Assembly: GCF_014650495.1 (NCBI RefSeq) | Contig: NZ_BMVB01000036.1 | Location: 1 to 42,490, forward strand | Length of the DNA: 42,490 bases | Origin: Streptomyces cinnamoneus | GTDB lineage: Bacteria; Actinomycetota; Actinomycetes; Streptomycetales; Streptomycetaceae | Reading direction: 5' to 3' | In this document: positions 24,082-32,224 of the stretch, piece by piece | Layout: each line of letters opens with the position of its first letter | Numbering within the stretch: position 1 is the first letter of the stretch | Notes under the pieces: model-generated | Told to the model about the DNA's origin: nothing | The model's input: only the letters and a program-made list of their open reading frames with translations | The model's database searches: none | Program-made: the position numbers and the translations under genes

Positions 24082-24468
24082 ATGTCTCAATGGGACATCA
24101 AGCCCGCCGGCGTCCGGGGAGTGATCTCCAGAACGTCGGAGGTCATCGGCAAGCTGGGGGACGAGTCCACCTCGTACAGCACCCACACGCAGTCCGCCGC
24201 CGGGCACGCCGGCGCCCTCGTCGGCCCCTGCGACGCAAGCCAGGGCCTGGTGGGGCTGGCACTGGCCGCCTACACCCAGCACGCCACGCCGGAGCTCGCG
24301 TTCATCGCGGTGCGCGCGAAGAAGTCCCTGCAGGGAGCGATCGACGCCACTGCCGCGTACGAGGAGGGCGACCTGGAGATGGCCGCGAACAAGCAGGCGG
24401 CCGCCTGCAAGGCGCCGACTCCCGAGGAACTCGCAGCCGTCCTGGGCAAGCGGGGGGACAAGAAGTGA
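24082..24468 (+). CDS. WXG100-like / DUF6507-type partner of the toxin
   Basis: 128 residues from ATG with GGGGAGGGG upstream. Helical protein starting MSQWDIKPAGVRGVISRTSEVIGKL, the pattern of DUF6507/WXG100-like small proteins encoded before large ESX/T7SS effector genes in streptomycetes. A second helix follows (AYTQHATPELAFIAVRAKKSLQGAIDATAAYEEGD). Likely binds the N-terminus of the next protein for export. The stop overlaps the toxin GTG (GTGA), so the two are translationally coupled. Confidence 0.8.
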   Translation: MSQWDIKPAGVRGVISRTSEVIGKLGDESTSYSTHTQSAAGHAGALVGPCDASQGLVGLALAAYTQHATPELAFIAVRAKKSLQGAIDATAAYEEGDLEMAANKQAAACKAPTPEELAAVLGKRGDKK

Positions 24469-26816
24469 AGAGTTCCCCGATCGACCCGATCCTCATCCCC
24501 CACTTCACGGGCGACGTCGGCGCACTGGAACGGGACGTGGCCGCCCTGGCCAAGGACGCATCGAACGTCCGCACCACGGGCGCGAACACCCACACCACCT
24601 TCCAGGGCCTCTCGTCCTGGTACGTCGCCCCCGAGGTCAAGCAGCTGCTGGACAGCACCCTGCCGGTGCGCGACAAGGCCGATCACTTCGCGGACGGCCT
24701 GGAGACGGTGAAGTCCGCGCTGGCCACGTACGCGTCGGCGATCCGCCCCATCGTGAAGGAGCTGGACGGCCTGCGCGAGCAGGCGGTGGCCTTCCGCGCC
24801 GAGATAGGCGACAGCGACCGCTGGCTCAAGGACCAGAGCAAGGTCGACCGGAACGCGCACCTGATCCGCGCGGTGGCGGTGGCCCAGGAGAAGTTCCACG
24901 ACGCCGAGCGCGACGCCTTCAACAAAATCACCGGAGTCTTCGACAAGAGCCTCCGTCTGACCGTCGACGACGGCACCCACAAGAAGGGGATGTACGGCTA
25001 CAAGCCGAGCGACGTCGAAAAGGCCACCAAGACACCGTGGGGCGTGGTCGAGGACCGCGAATACGACGGCCTGGCGGCGGCGTGGCACTGGACGTCGGAC
25101 ACCGTGACCAACGTCGCCAAGGGCTTCTTCGTCGACGGCGTGGGAAACGCCGCAAAGGGCCTCTACCACCTGGTCAACTTCACCGACGGCAAGACCTTCA
25201 AGGAAACCTGGAACGGCCTCGGCACCACCGTCCACGGCCTCGGCCTGTACGCCACGAAGCCCTTCGACATGGTCTTCGACCAGACGATGCTCAGGGACAA
25301 GGACGGCCCCGACGAGATCCGGGCGAAGAAGGCGGCCAGGGAGTTCGGCAAGTCCTTCATCGCCTACGACGAGTGGAAGACGAACCCGACCCGCGCGGGG
25401 GGAACCGTCGCATTCAACGCGCTGACCCTCGCCGCGGGCCCCCTCCTGAAGGCCGGCGCAGCCGGCAAGGCGGGCCAGGCCGGCGCGGCAGGCGAGGCCG
25501 CCGGTACCGCCGCAGCGGCCGCGAGGGCGGCCAAGGCCGCCACCGCTCTCGGCACGGTGGGGCGCTACGTCGACCCGGTGACGTACGTGCAGAAGGCCAC
25601 GGGCCTGAGCGTGGAGGCCACGAAGCTCGCGATACCGAAGATCGGTGACATCGCGGCGGAGGTCAGGCAGAGCCTGGGCCGAATAGGCACCCACAACCCG
25701 TCCTCGGTCGAACTCCCCACCCTGGACGGCAAGCCCCAGTACCTCCACCCGGACGGCACCATTCGCGACAACACCGGCATCAAGCACCCCGGCGCGGAGG
25801 CCCCCAAGGAACCGAGCAAGCACGACCTGGCGACGCCGCGGGAGGCTACTACTACGGCCGACAAGCGGGTCTTGGCTCACTCCGGGGCAACCAGCCACGC
25901 GGCGCACGGGAGCAGCGGCCATCCGGCGTCCCCCGCCAGCCACAGCTCGGCCGGCGGCTCAGGCCACAATCAGGGGTCTGGGCCTGTCGGACATGCCGCA
26001 CATCAGGCCGGTCACGGTTCCGCTGCACCCTCAAGTCACCAGAGTCACGGATCGGGCGGCGATCCGACTTCAGCTCACCAGCATGGACACGGAACCAACG
26101 CGAGCCATGGCCATGCACAACCGCCTCACGGGCACGACCCTCAGCACACTTCGGGGGACGAGACGGCCTCAGACCAAAAGGGCTCCGGCAGCGGCAGCGA
26201 CGACGGCACAGGGAAAAACGACTCCGACGGGGCGAACTCGAACAGCACCACCCTCGACCCGGAATACGTAAAGGAGCGAATCAAGAAGCTGGACGACCGG
26301 CAGGGGGGCGAAGGCCACGCTCCCGGCCGACACCACGTGCCGGATGACGCGACACTCAAGAGGCGCCTGGGCGATCCGCAACTCAACGCAGACGGCACCC
26401 CGAAGTTGCTGGGGCCGGCATCTGATAATGTCGGCCACGTAAAATCGCAAAACAATATCGACCCGCTCACCGGCACAACGGTCGACGGGGTGACCGGAAA
26501 CCCCCATCGAGTAGGAGCCTACTCCACCCGCTTCAACAATGCGGAAGACATGGTGCGAGCAGATGAATACTTCCGCAATTACATAGACACACATGGCGCA
26601 CCGCCGGACGGCCCGGTCCCGATATCTGACATACTGGGGCCCGAGGGGCACCAAAGGCTTACCGGCTTCTACCGCAACCCGGGAAAGCTTGATGAATTCC
26701 TGCCGGCGGACTTCGAAAACGGAACAATCACAGCGGTCTACCGAGGCGATTTCTCCAACGGCTCCTACCACCTTTACACGATGTACCCCAACCCCGCACT
26801 CGGACGACACCCTTAG
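24465..26816 (+). CDS. Polymorphic toxin, probable T7SS effector (WXG-like N-terminus, RNase-like tip)
   Basis: 783 residues from GTG overlapping the previous stop. Residues 1-170 are helical WXG/LXG-like. Residues 170-340 form a 'putative T7SS-secreted protein' type region (EDREYDGLAAAWHWTSDTV, AKGLYHLVNFTDGKTF). An Ala/Gly helix lies at 335-365. Residues 470-590 are a Ser/Gly/His-rich flexible linker (HSGATSHAAHGSSGH, HQHGHGTNASHGHAQ). Residues 600-783 are the variable tip: GEGHAPGRHHVPDD, AYSTRFNNAEDMVRADEYF and the ending YHLYTMYPNP recall RNase A-like/BECR-fold CdiA toxins, but this is inference. GC drops in the tip, as expected for exchanged modules. The downstream small acidic gene is the likely antidote. 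Confidence 0.82.
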   Translation: MKSSPIDPILIPHFTGDVGALERDVAALAKDASNVRTTGANTHTTFQGLSSWYVAPEVKQLLDSTLPVRDKADHFADGLETVKSALATYASAIRPIVKELDGLREQAVAFRAEIGDSDRWLKDQSKVDRNAHLIRAVAVAQEKFHDAERDAFNKITGVFDKSLRLTVDDGTHKKGMYGYKPSDVEKATKTPWGVVEDREYDGLAAAWHWTSDTVTNVAKGFFVDGVGNAAKGLYHLVNFTDGKTFKETWNGLGTTVHGLGLYATKPFDMVFDQTMLRDKDGPDEIRAKKAAREFGKSFIAYDEWKTNPTRAGGTVAFNALTLAAGPLLKAGAAGKAGQAGAAGEAAGTAAAAARAAKAATALGTVGRYVDPVTYVQKATGLSVEATKLAIPKIGDIAAEVRQSLGRIGTHNPSSVELPTLDGKPQYLHPDGTIRDNTGIKHPGAEAPKEPSKHDLATPREATTTADKRVLAHSGATSHAAHGSSGHPASPASHSSAGGSGHNQGSGPVGHAAHQAGHGSAAPSSHQSHGSGGDPTSAHQHGHGTNASHGHAQPPHGHDPQHTSGDETASDQKGSGSGSDDGTGKNDSDGANSNSTTLDPEYVKERIKKLDDRQGGEGHAPGRHHVPDDATLKRRLGDPQLNADGTPKLLGPASDNVGHVKSQNNIDPLTGTTVDGVTGNPHRVGAYSTRFNNAEDMVRADEYFRNYIDTHGAPPDGPVPISDILGPEGHQRLTGFYRNPGKLDEFLPADFENGTITAVYRGDFSNGSYHLYTMYPNPALGRHP

Positions 26817-26830
26817 TCGAGAGAAATGTG

Positions 26831-27118
26831 ATGAACGACAACCTCCGCGGCTTTCTGAGGACCTACCTCAGTTACGAAATGGCCGACGATACGAGCGGTT
26901 ACCTCCGGCCAACCCTCCACTCGTGCAACGAAGCATACGTTGAGGCGGTGCGCTCGGGGCTTAGGTCGATTCTCGACGATCGAAGCATGTCAGTCGACGA
27001 TTACATCGCCGTCACGGACGTCGAATTCGAGGACGAGAAGTCGCTGTACCGCTACCTGGAAGATCTTTACGCGTACTTGTTTGAGAATGCGGCGCAACAG
27101 CCCTCACCGCCGGCCTGA
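26831..27118 (+). CDS. Candidate immunity protein for the upstream toxin
   Basis: 95 residues from ATG 14 bases after the toxin stop (a GTG directly before is also possible). Acidic and helical: NLRGFLRTYLSYEMADDTSG, VDDYIAVTDVEFEDEKSLYRYLEDLYAYLFE. It matches no immunity family I can name with certainty. Position directly after the toxin tip, small size, acidity and low local GC are the usual marks of a cognate immunity protein. Confidence 0.7.
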   Translation: MNDNLRGFLRTYLSYEMADDTSGYLRPTLHSCNEAYVEAVRSGLRSILDDRSMSVDDYIAVTDVEFEDEKSLYRYLEDLYAYLFENAAQQPSPPA

Positions 27119-27136
27119 CGTTCGCACAGCACCGAG

Positions 27137-27628
27137 GTGGCGAACGGGCCGACTGTGACAGACCCGAAATCCGTGCCACCGTTCTACGTGCTCCTCTCCA
27201 CCGGCGTGGACGCCGCTTCCCGAATGGCGTCCACGCTGGCCGAGATCTTCACCCTGCCGCCGCAGGAGGTCGAGCTCTACGAGGACTCGCTGCTGGACGA
27301 GGTGAATTGGGAAGCCAAGGCCCTCTGCGAGTACGCGCCACGCAGCGGCGATCTGGACTACTCGCTGTACGTCACAGTGTCCGATGAGGTCGAATACCAG
27401 CCGCTGGAGGAGGACCTGGCCGTGCGGCTCGCACGGTCTCACGCAGGGCAAGCCCTCACCGAACTCGACGCCACCTATCACAGCCACACCGTCGAGGACG
27501 GCGGTCGTGCGCTCGTGCAAGCGGCAGAACGCGCGCCGGCTGTCGGCGACCACAGCCCTTGGTACTGGAATGGCCGCCCCGTCAGGCTGCCCTGGGGACA
27601 CGAGGGTGCCCCTCACCGCGAATGCTGA
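27137..27628 (+). CDS. Hypothetical protein in the immunity gene array
   Basis: 163 residues from GTG (MANGPTVTDPKSVPPFYV); a GTG six codons later is an alternative and neither has a good ribosome site. No signal peptide. Acidic with strands in DLDYSLYVTVSDEVEY and a C-terminal SPWYWNGRPVRLPWG. Family not recognised. Same strand and 18 bases after the previous gene, so it may be another immunity protein or a displaced cassette member. Confidence 0.55.
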   Translation: MANGPTVTDPKSVPPFYVLLSTGVDAASRMASTLAEIFTLPPQEVELYEDSLLDEVNWEAKALCEYAPRSGDLDYSLYVTVSDEVEYQPLEEDLAVRLARSHAGQALTELDATYHSHTVEDGGRALVQAAERAPAVGDHSPWYWNGRPVRLPWGHEGAPHREC

Positions 27629-27637
27629 AATGAGGCC

Positions 27638-27895
27638 ATGGCCATCTACGCGGAAGCCGACAAGCTGCACGAGGGCGCCCGGAGCGTGCGCTACGGATGC
27701 GGCGACGGCGACGGGCGGCGCCTGGGGGAGATCGCCCTGGACAAGGCCACCGAGCGCGTCACCCTCGTCAGCGGTCCGGACACCATCCTGGCCCACGCCG
27801 TGGCCCCGAAGATCGCCGTCACCTGGCTGCAGCGCGGTTACGGCACCCGACCGGCTGTTGGCGCTGGCCGTGAAGAACAGCTGCAACCTGTCTGA
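27638..27895 (+). pseudogene. Chimeric small gene, 3' end replaced
   Basis: 85 codons from ATG. Residues 1-68 (MAIYAEADKLHEGARSVRYG, PKIAVTWLQRGYG) look like the start of a small conserved streptomycete protein. From about 27858 the DNA becomes a copy of part of the gene at 29620-30390 but is read in the wrong frame (AVGAGREEQLQPV). The reading frame is thus a fusion by recombination and probably not functional. Confidence 0.6.
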
Positions 27896-27920
27896 CGAGA
27901 AGGGGACGGACGAGCAGCGG
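27858..27920 (+). repeat. 63-bp direct repeat, upstream copy (fragment of an immunity-like gene)
   Basis: Encodes LALAVKNSCNLSDEKGTDEQR in one frame. Nearly identical to 29923-29985 inside the intact 256-residue gene (LALAVENSCNLSDEKGTDEQ), with about 4-5 base differences. Directly after it the sequence switches to an orphan toxin linker, so this is a recombination scar. Confidence 0.85.
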
Positions 27921-28338
27921 CGGCCACGACCTCGGGCATGGCCCCTCTGCAAGCCATGAGCGTCCCGCGGGGTCGTCGCACGGCCCCTCGCCGTCTCACG
28001 GGGAATCACCGGCTGGCGGTGTTGCCGAGGGCTCTGCGGGCCGTCACGGCGAGAGTTCCACGAGTGGGCCGGGAGACGGCCCCACCGACAGGCCGAGTAC
28101 ACCGACGCAGGCAGAGCACACACCCCCGAGCGGCGCAGCAGGAAGCCCTCTCGACGACATCGAACCGGAGCGGTACAGCCGCGGCACGGACGCGGCATCG
28201 ACGCCCTCGGAGCCCATGCGCACCGAACAGCAAGCGGGCGTCATCGAGGCCTTCGAGCGGGCGAAGATGCTCCCTGCGGATCAAGCACGCGCGCTGAGGA
28301 CCCTCGGCAAGAATCCTCACGGTGCTGAGATCGGGACC
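27919..28338 (+). pseudogene. Orphan toxin linker (3' fragment of a second polymorphic toxin), frameshifted
   Basis: In one frame without start it reads GGHDLGHGPSASHERPAGSS, then more Ser/Gly/His/Pro-rich sequence, then SPLDDIEPERYSRGT, QQAGVIEAFERAKMLPAD and RTLGKNPHGAEIGT before a stop at 28339-28341. The first part has the composition of the linker in the intact toxin at 24465 (residues 470-590). The coding sense continues in another frame from about 28329 (RDLITRGHLSDVPKYDKIL) into the toxin-tip gene, so one indel near 28326-28338 broke the module. It has no N-terminal secretion part. Confidence 0.7.
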
Positions 28339-28391
28339 TGATCACCCGCGGCCATCTCAGCGATGTCCCGAAATACGACAAAATCCTCAAT

Positions 28392-28826
28392 ATGTGCAAG
28401 CAGGGTCCCAAGCCGCCGGACAAGGGCATGTTGCCCGCCGCATCCATGGCGCTGAAGCACGCAACCGAGCTGCAGAACCGGGGCTTCTCCCGACTTGTTT
28501 TCGAGCTCGAGGACGAGGCAACGGGCCTCGATTTCGACGTGGCCACTGTCCTTGAGGACGGTACCCCGCACTACGGGTACCAGCTCAAGGATGTGAGCAC
28601 CATCGACGCCATCAAGGGCGCTGCCAAGAAGGCAGCCAAACAGCTCCAATCCGGGACCGCCACCCAGAAGGTCGCGCTACTGGACGTGCATCAATCGATC
28701 GGCGGCTTCAACGCTAAGATGCTGAAGGAAGTCGAGTTCCACGCAAAGCGAGCAAATGCTACGTTCCACCTGCGTTTCGAAGACGGGTCCATCACAGTCC
28801 CGCCCAATGGTTCCGTTTATCCGTAA
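28392..28826 (+). CDS. Orphan toxin C-terminal domain (possible CdiA_C/PD-(D/E)xK-like nuclease)
   Basis: 144 residues from ATG; the frame is open back to 28329 and continues the toxin sense of the frameshifted linker, with no ribosome site at the ATG, so it may not be translated on its own. Sequence features: SRLVFELEDEATGLDFDVATV, GYQLKDVSTIDAIKGAAKKA, KVALLDVHQSIGG, then FHLRFEDGSITVPPNG. The D ... QLK pair followed by a Lys-rich helix and a VALLDV strand resembles the DxnE/QxK layout of CdiA_C-type nucleases; this is an inference. Low GC. A candidate immunity gene follows after 9 bases. Confidence 0.6.
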   Translation: MCKQGPKPPDKGMLPAASMALKHATELQNRGFSRLVFELEDEATGLDFDVATVLEDGTPHYGYQLKDVSTIDAIKGAAKKAAKQLQSGTATQKVALLDVHQSIGGFNAKMLKEVEFHAKRANATFHLRFEDGSITVPPNGSVYP

Positions 28827-28835
28827 GGAGCATTC

Positions 28836-29480
28836 ATGTCGACCCTGATGCGCGCACCGCGTGAATGTGGATCATGGTTCTGGGACCTCGAAGAGGTGGC
28901 CGAGCCGGGTTTGGCGTCTGCTCTGGCAGTCGCGGCTCGGATGGCAGCCGTTCTGAACGGGCACGGCCTACTCACTCCGCACCGACTCGAATACGACTGG
29001 TACGTTTTGGATGTGGGTGGCATCGGCATCAGGTCACATGTCGCGCTCACTGTCCCGCTGGACGATCCGTCCCTCCCCGACCGAGTCCTGAAGAGCCGGC
29101 CGTCAGGCTTTCCGGAAGCCGACGTGGACGACATCCACATCCTTGGCACAGGGACATGGATCGATGCCCAGGGAAATTCCCACCGTGAACCTGGTCTCGT
29201 GGATCTGTCGGTTTCCCCGGCCCCTATCGGGCTCTCGGCGGAGCTCGCCGTTCACCATGACGTCTGGGCCTGGTTCGATTTCTCCGGAACGCCGCACCCG
29301 GACGTGTACGGGCGGAACGCACCCCGCCTTACCGCAGCGCTGCAGGAACTGACCTCCACGCTCGGCGTGACCCCTGAACCGGGTGAGGCCACGTACTTTG
29401 GCTACGCCTCAGGGCTCGGCATTGGGACGCCGGAAACCAACCCGGACGGTTCCGGCCCCGACGTCACCGACAGCCTGTAG
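28836..29480 (+). CDS. Candidate immunity protein for the orphan toxin tip
   Basis: 214 residues from ATG with AAGGAG 6-7 bases upstream, 9 bases after the orphan tip. No signal peptide or membrane segment. Mixed alpha/beta with HRLEYDWYVLDVGGIGIRSH, GLVDLSVSPAPIGLSAELAVHHDVWAW and an acidic tail. No family recognised. Coupled position to the toxin tip suggests its antidote; if so, its retention while the toxin is broken would fit an orphan immunity gene. Confidence 0.65.
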   Translation: MSTLMRAPRECGSWFWDLEEVAEPGLASALAVAARMAAVLNGHGLLTPHRLEYDWYVLDVGGIGIRSHVALTVPLDDPSLPDRVLKSRPSGFPEADVDDIHILGTGTWIDAQGNSHREPGLVDLSVSPAPIGLSAELAVHHDVWAWFDFSGTPHPDVYGRNAPRLTAALQELTSTLGVTPEPGEATYFGYASGLGIGTPETNPDGSGPDVTDSL

Positions 29481-29496
29481 AACCCGTGGCGACGAA

Positions 29497-29520
29497 CGGC
29501 ACACCTCATACGGTGTGCCG
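29497..29520 (+). terminator. Hairpin after the 214-residue gene
   Basis: Perfect 9-bp stem CGGCACACC / GGTGTGCCG around a 6-base loop, starting 17 bases after the stop codon. Likely an intrinsic-type terminator; not followed by a U-tract. Confidence 0.65.
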
Positions 29521-29619
29521 AGAGTCGGTGAGTGCGTAAGCCGAGTGACTCATCAAAGGTGTTGTGCCCAGTGAGTACATCACGGGTCCGCTCTCATTCC
29601 TGAGCGCGAAGGGAGGGCA

Positions 29620-30390
29620 GTGATAACGCGATTCAAAGAATTGCTCTACACAGATTTCGATGGCAATTCGACGACGGACCTCGTGCTGTACAAGGCGTTC
29701 GATGACCCCCGGCACGCGGAACGGGTGCCCGGGCTGGTCGAGTTGATGAATGACTCTGCAGCGCCTGAAATGGAACGGTTTATCGCCTGCATGACTTTGA
29801 CGACATGGGCGGAGCCGGCCGGGTACGAGGCCGTCATGCGTGCGACAGCGGACCCGGAAAAGACGCCTTGGTACGCTTTTTCGGTCGACCGAAAGTTTTC
29901 GGTGGACAGTACTTTTTCGCAGTTGGCGCTGGCCGTGGAGAACAGCTGCAACCTGTCCGACGAAAAGGGGACGGACGAGCAGCGACAGCAGGCATTCCGT
30001 TCCCTCGTGCGGCTCGCCGACAGTCAGTACTTTGAAGACCGTCTGGGCGAATTGTTCGATGATGAATTTCTCATGGTCGCGCTGGATGACATCAAAGACG
30101 TCATAGGGCGCGGCGTGCACTCTCTCGCGTCGGGGGAGAAGCAGCGGTTCGACCTGGCCACCCAGCTGGTGGACCTCTCAACCGCTGTGGCGATGGTCGA
30201 CGGCCGCTTGGCGGTGGAGCTGGCCATGAGCGTGCTCAATGTCAGCGCCTCTCCGCGCACGCTCAACCATGCCGTCGACATCGTCTACCGTGGCGAGGGC
30301 CCCGAGGTCCGGCAGTTCGCGGAGTACCTGACGACCGTCGGCGACGAGGAAGTGCGGCGGCAAGTCCGCGAAGCACTGAACGAGTCCTGA
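29620..30390 (+). CDS. Helical-repeat protein, probable immunity protein
   Basis: 256 residues from GTG with a strong GAAGGGAGGG ribosome site. Helical throughout with HEAT-like units (YKAFDDPRHAERVPGLVELM, GRLAVELAMSVLNVSASPRT, VRQFAEYLTTVGDEEVRRQV). Acidic, cytosolic. A 63-bp piece of this gene is repeated at 27858-27920. No family name assigned with confidence; alpha-helical solenoid immunity proteins are common in polymorphic toxin arrays, and the repeat shows the locus has shuffled copies of it. Confidence 0.7.
   Translation: MITRFKELLYTDFDGNSTTDLVLYKAFDDPRHAERVPGLVELMNDSAAPEMERFIACMTLTTWAEPAGYEAVMRATADPEKTPWYAFSVDRKFSVDSTFSQLALAVENSCNLSDEKGTDEQRQQAFRSLVRLADSQYFEDRLGELFDDEFLMVALDDIKDVIGRGVHSLASGEKQRFDLATQLVDLSTAVAMVDGRLAVELAMSVLNVSASPRTLNHAVDIVYRGEGPEVRQFAEYLTTVGDEEVRRQVREALNES
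29923..29985 (+). repeat. 63-bp direct repeat, downstream copy inside the intact gene
   Basis: Codes for LALAVENSCNLSDEKGTDEQ in the correct frame of the 256-residue protein. Partner of 27858-27920; together they mark the recombination history of the immunity array. Confidence 0.85.
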
Positions 30391-30631
30391 GCGGACCACT
30401 TCACGGCACTGGCCGTACGCGCGAGTCGAAGCCAGGCCGTTGGCCTCGTTCCGGCTCGCGCGGCGGCGGTGTCCAAGGCGTGTTTGAGGAGCTCGTGTCA
30501 TCCGGGCTCCGGCGCCCGCCACCTGGCACGGGACGGCAGCCGGTAAGTGTCCGCTCCCGACAGGCACTTCGCCCCTCCCCTATCGTGGGCACGACGTTCA
30601 TCCGAACATCCCACCCTGAGGAGGGCGACGC

Positions 30632-30841
30632 GTGCCCGAGCTCAACTGGATCCCGGCCACCGACGACGAGACGCTCACCGAGTACCTGGAGATCGCCTTC
30701 GGGGACGACGGCAACGTCTACATCCGGGAGAACATCAACCCCGACAAGGTCGTCGTGACCACCGACGCCAAGTGGGACGCCTTCGTCCTCGGGGTCAAGG
30801 CCGGCGAGTTCGACCACTTCGTCGAGGGCATCGAGGACTGA
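30632..30841 (+). CDS. Small acidic protein, DUF397-like C-terminus
   Basis: 69 residues from GTG with AGGAGGG upstream. The second half (VVVTTDAKWDAFVLGVKAGEFDHF) resembles the end of DUF397 proteins (aspartate/serine, then W-x-A-F-x-x-G-V-K-x-G-E-F), which accompany XRE regulators in streptomycetes. The first half lacks the usual W-R-K-S-S/C-V-E-V motif, so this is only partial similarity. Convergent with the kinase at 30848-32224, 6 bases apart. The 241 bases before it (30391-30631) hold no gene. Confidence 0.7.
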   Translation: MPELNWIPATDDETLTEYLEIAFGDDGNVYIRENINPDKVVVTTDAKWDAFVLGVKAGEFDHFVEGIED

Positions 30842-30847
30842 CCGCCC

Positions 30848-32224
30848 TCACTCGTCATCGTCCCTGTCGTCCCCGTCCTTCTTCTTGTCCAGCTTCTTCC
30901 GCGGGCTGGGCGACGACGTCACCGGGGAGGACGACGGCGACCGCTTGGGCCGCGGCGAGGCCGACGGCCGCGGCTTCGCGGCCTTCGTCGGCCCGTCACC
31001 GACGTCGGCATCGTGCTTCGGGGACTTGCTCCCCCGATGCGGGGTCGCGCCGTGGTGGGCATTGCCGTCGTCCGGCTCCGCATCGGTGCCCGGCGCCATG
31101 TCGGCGCCCGGCACCGACGGCGGCCGGGAGCCGCCGCCATCGTCCTCGGCCCCGAACAGGGACGTACCCACCAGCGCGGCCACCGCAAAGACCGCCGCCC
31201 CGGCGGCCACCCCGAACAGCAGCCGCCCCTTCCGCCTCGCCCGAGGCGGTACCGCATACGCAGTCGTCGACTCCCCCCGCGCCGCGGGCGCGGGCGGGGC
31301 AGCGGGTGCCGCGGGCGCGGCAAACGGAGGCGGCGTGGTGGCCGGCCGCGGCGGGGCGGCGGCCGGCTGCCGCACGGCCGCCGGCGGCAGCGGCCGTGCG
31401 GTGTCCTCCCAGGACGAACCCGAGAAGAAGTCCGCCACCTCCTGCGCCGACGGACGCTCCTCCGGCGTCTTGGCCAGCATCCGCAACAGGAACGCCTCGA
31501 ACGCGTACGGCACCTCGCCGCGCTGCAGCCGGGGCGACTCGGGCCGGCTGTCCACGTGCATATAGAGCAACGTGGTCGGATTGTCCGACCAGAACGGCGG
31601 CCTGCCGACCAACAGCTGGTACAGCACGCAGCCCAGTGCGTACACGTCCGATTCCGGACCCGCCGTCCTGCCCAGTGCCCGCTCGGGGGCAAGGTAGGTG
31701 CTCGTACCGACGATCTGGCCCGCGCGCGTCAAGCCGGCCGAGGTCTCGTCGACGAAGCGGGCGATGCCGAAGTCGCCGATCTTCAGGGCGCCGGTCGCCT
31801 CGTCGACCATGAGGTTGCCCGGCTTCACGTCCCGGTGGACCACTCCCTGCTGGTGGGCGGCCGCCAGCCCGGACGCCGTCTGCGCGGCCAGGGCGGCGAC
31901 GCGCCGGACCGGCAGCCGGCCCTGGGCGGACAGCTCGGCGGCCAGGCTCGGCCCACGGACCAGCTCCATGACCAGATAGAAGCGGCCCTCCCACGCACCG
32001 AAGTCGTACACGGCAACGACCTGAGGGTGATTCAGACGGGCTGCCGTCTGCGCCTCCATCTGGAAGCGCATCGGCGCGGACTCGTCGCCGTCGTCGCCCA
32101 GCATCAGCTTGACCGCGACCTGACGCCCCAGCACCTCGTCGTGTCCGTGCCAGACTTCGCCCATTCCGCCGCGGCCGAGCAGCTCCCCCAACCGGTAACG
32201 CCCGGCAACCAGCACCCGTACCAC
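30848..32224 (-). CDS. Membrane Ser/Thr protein kinase (PknB-like, no PASTA)
   Basis: 458 residues from the GTG giving MVRVLVAGRYRLGELLG; the frame is open 16 codons further. Kinase domain residues 8-265: LGRGGMGEVWHG, VAVKLM, VVHRDVKPGNLMV, IGDFGIARF, STYLAPERA. Pro/Ala-rich juxtamembrane linker (residues 280-340), one membrane span near 350-368 (LLFGVAAGAAVFAVAALVGT), then an outer tail of about 85 residues rich in Ser, Pro, Lys and Asp, with no folded domain visible. Unlike the kinase at 22127 it has no sizeable sensor domain. It is divergent from the secretion-like cluster. Confidence 0.9.
   Translation of the reverse strand: MVRVLVAGRYRLGELLGRGGMGEVWHGHDEVLGRQVAVKLMLGDDGDESAPMRFQMEAQTAARLNHPQVVAVYDFGAWEGRFYLVMELVRGPSLAAELSAQGRLPVRRVAALAAQTASGLAAAHQQGVVHRDVKPGNLMVDEATGALKIGDFGIARFVDETSAGLTRAGQIVGTSTYLAPERALGRTAGPESDVYALGCVLYQLLVGRPPFWSDNPTTLLYMHVDSRPESPRLQRGEVPYAFEAFLLRMLAKTPEERPSAQEVADFFSGSSWEDTARPLPPAAVRQPAAAPPRPATTPPPFAAPAAPAAPPAPAARGESTTAYAVPPRARRKGRLLFGVAAGAAVFAVAALVGTSLFGAEDDGGGSRPPSVPGADMAPGTDAEPDDGNAHHGATPHRGSKSPKHDADVGDGPTKAAKPRPSASPRPKRSPSSSPVTSSPSPRKKLDKKKDGDDRDDDE

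Noticed and set aside
27919..28826. CRISPR-like or other spaced repeat array in the toxin region
   Set aside because: Repetition there is codon-level Ser/Gly/His bias and one 63-bp duplicate; there are no regularly spaced identical repeats.
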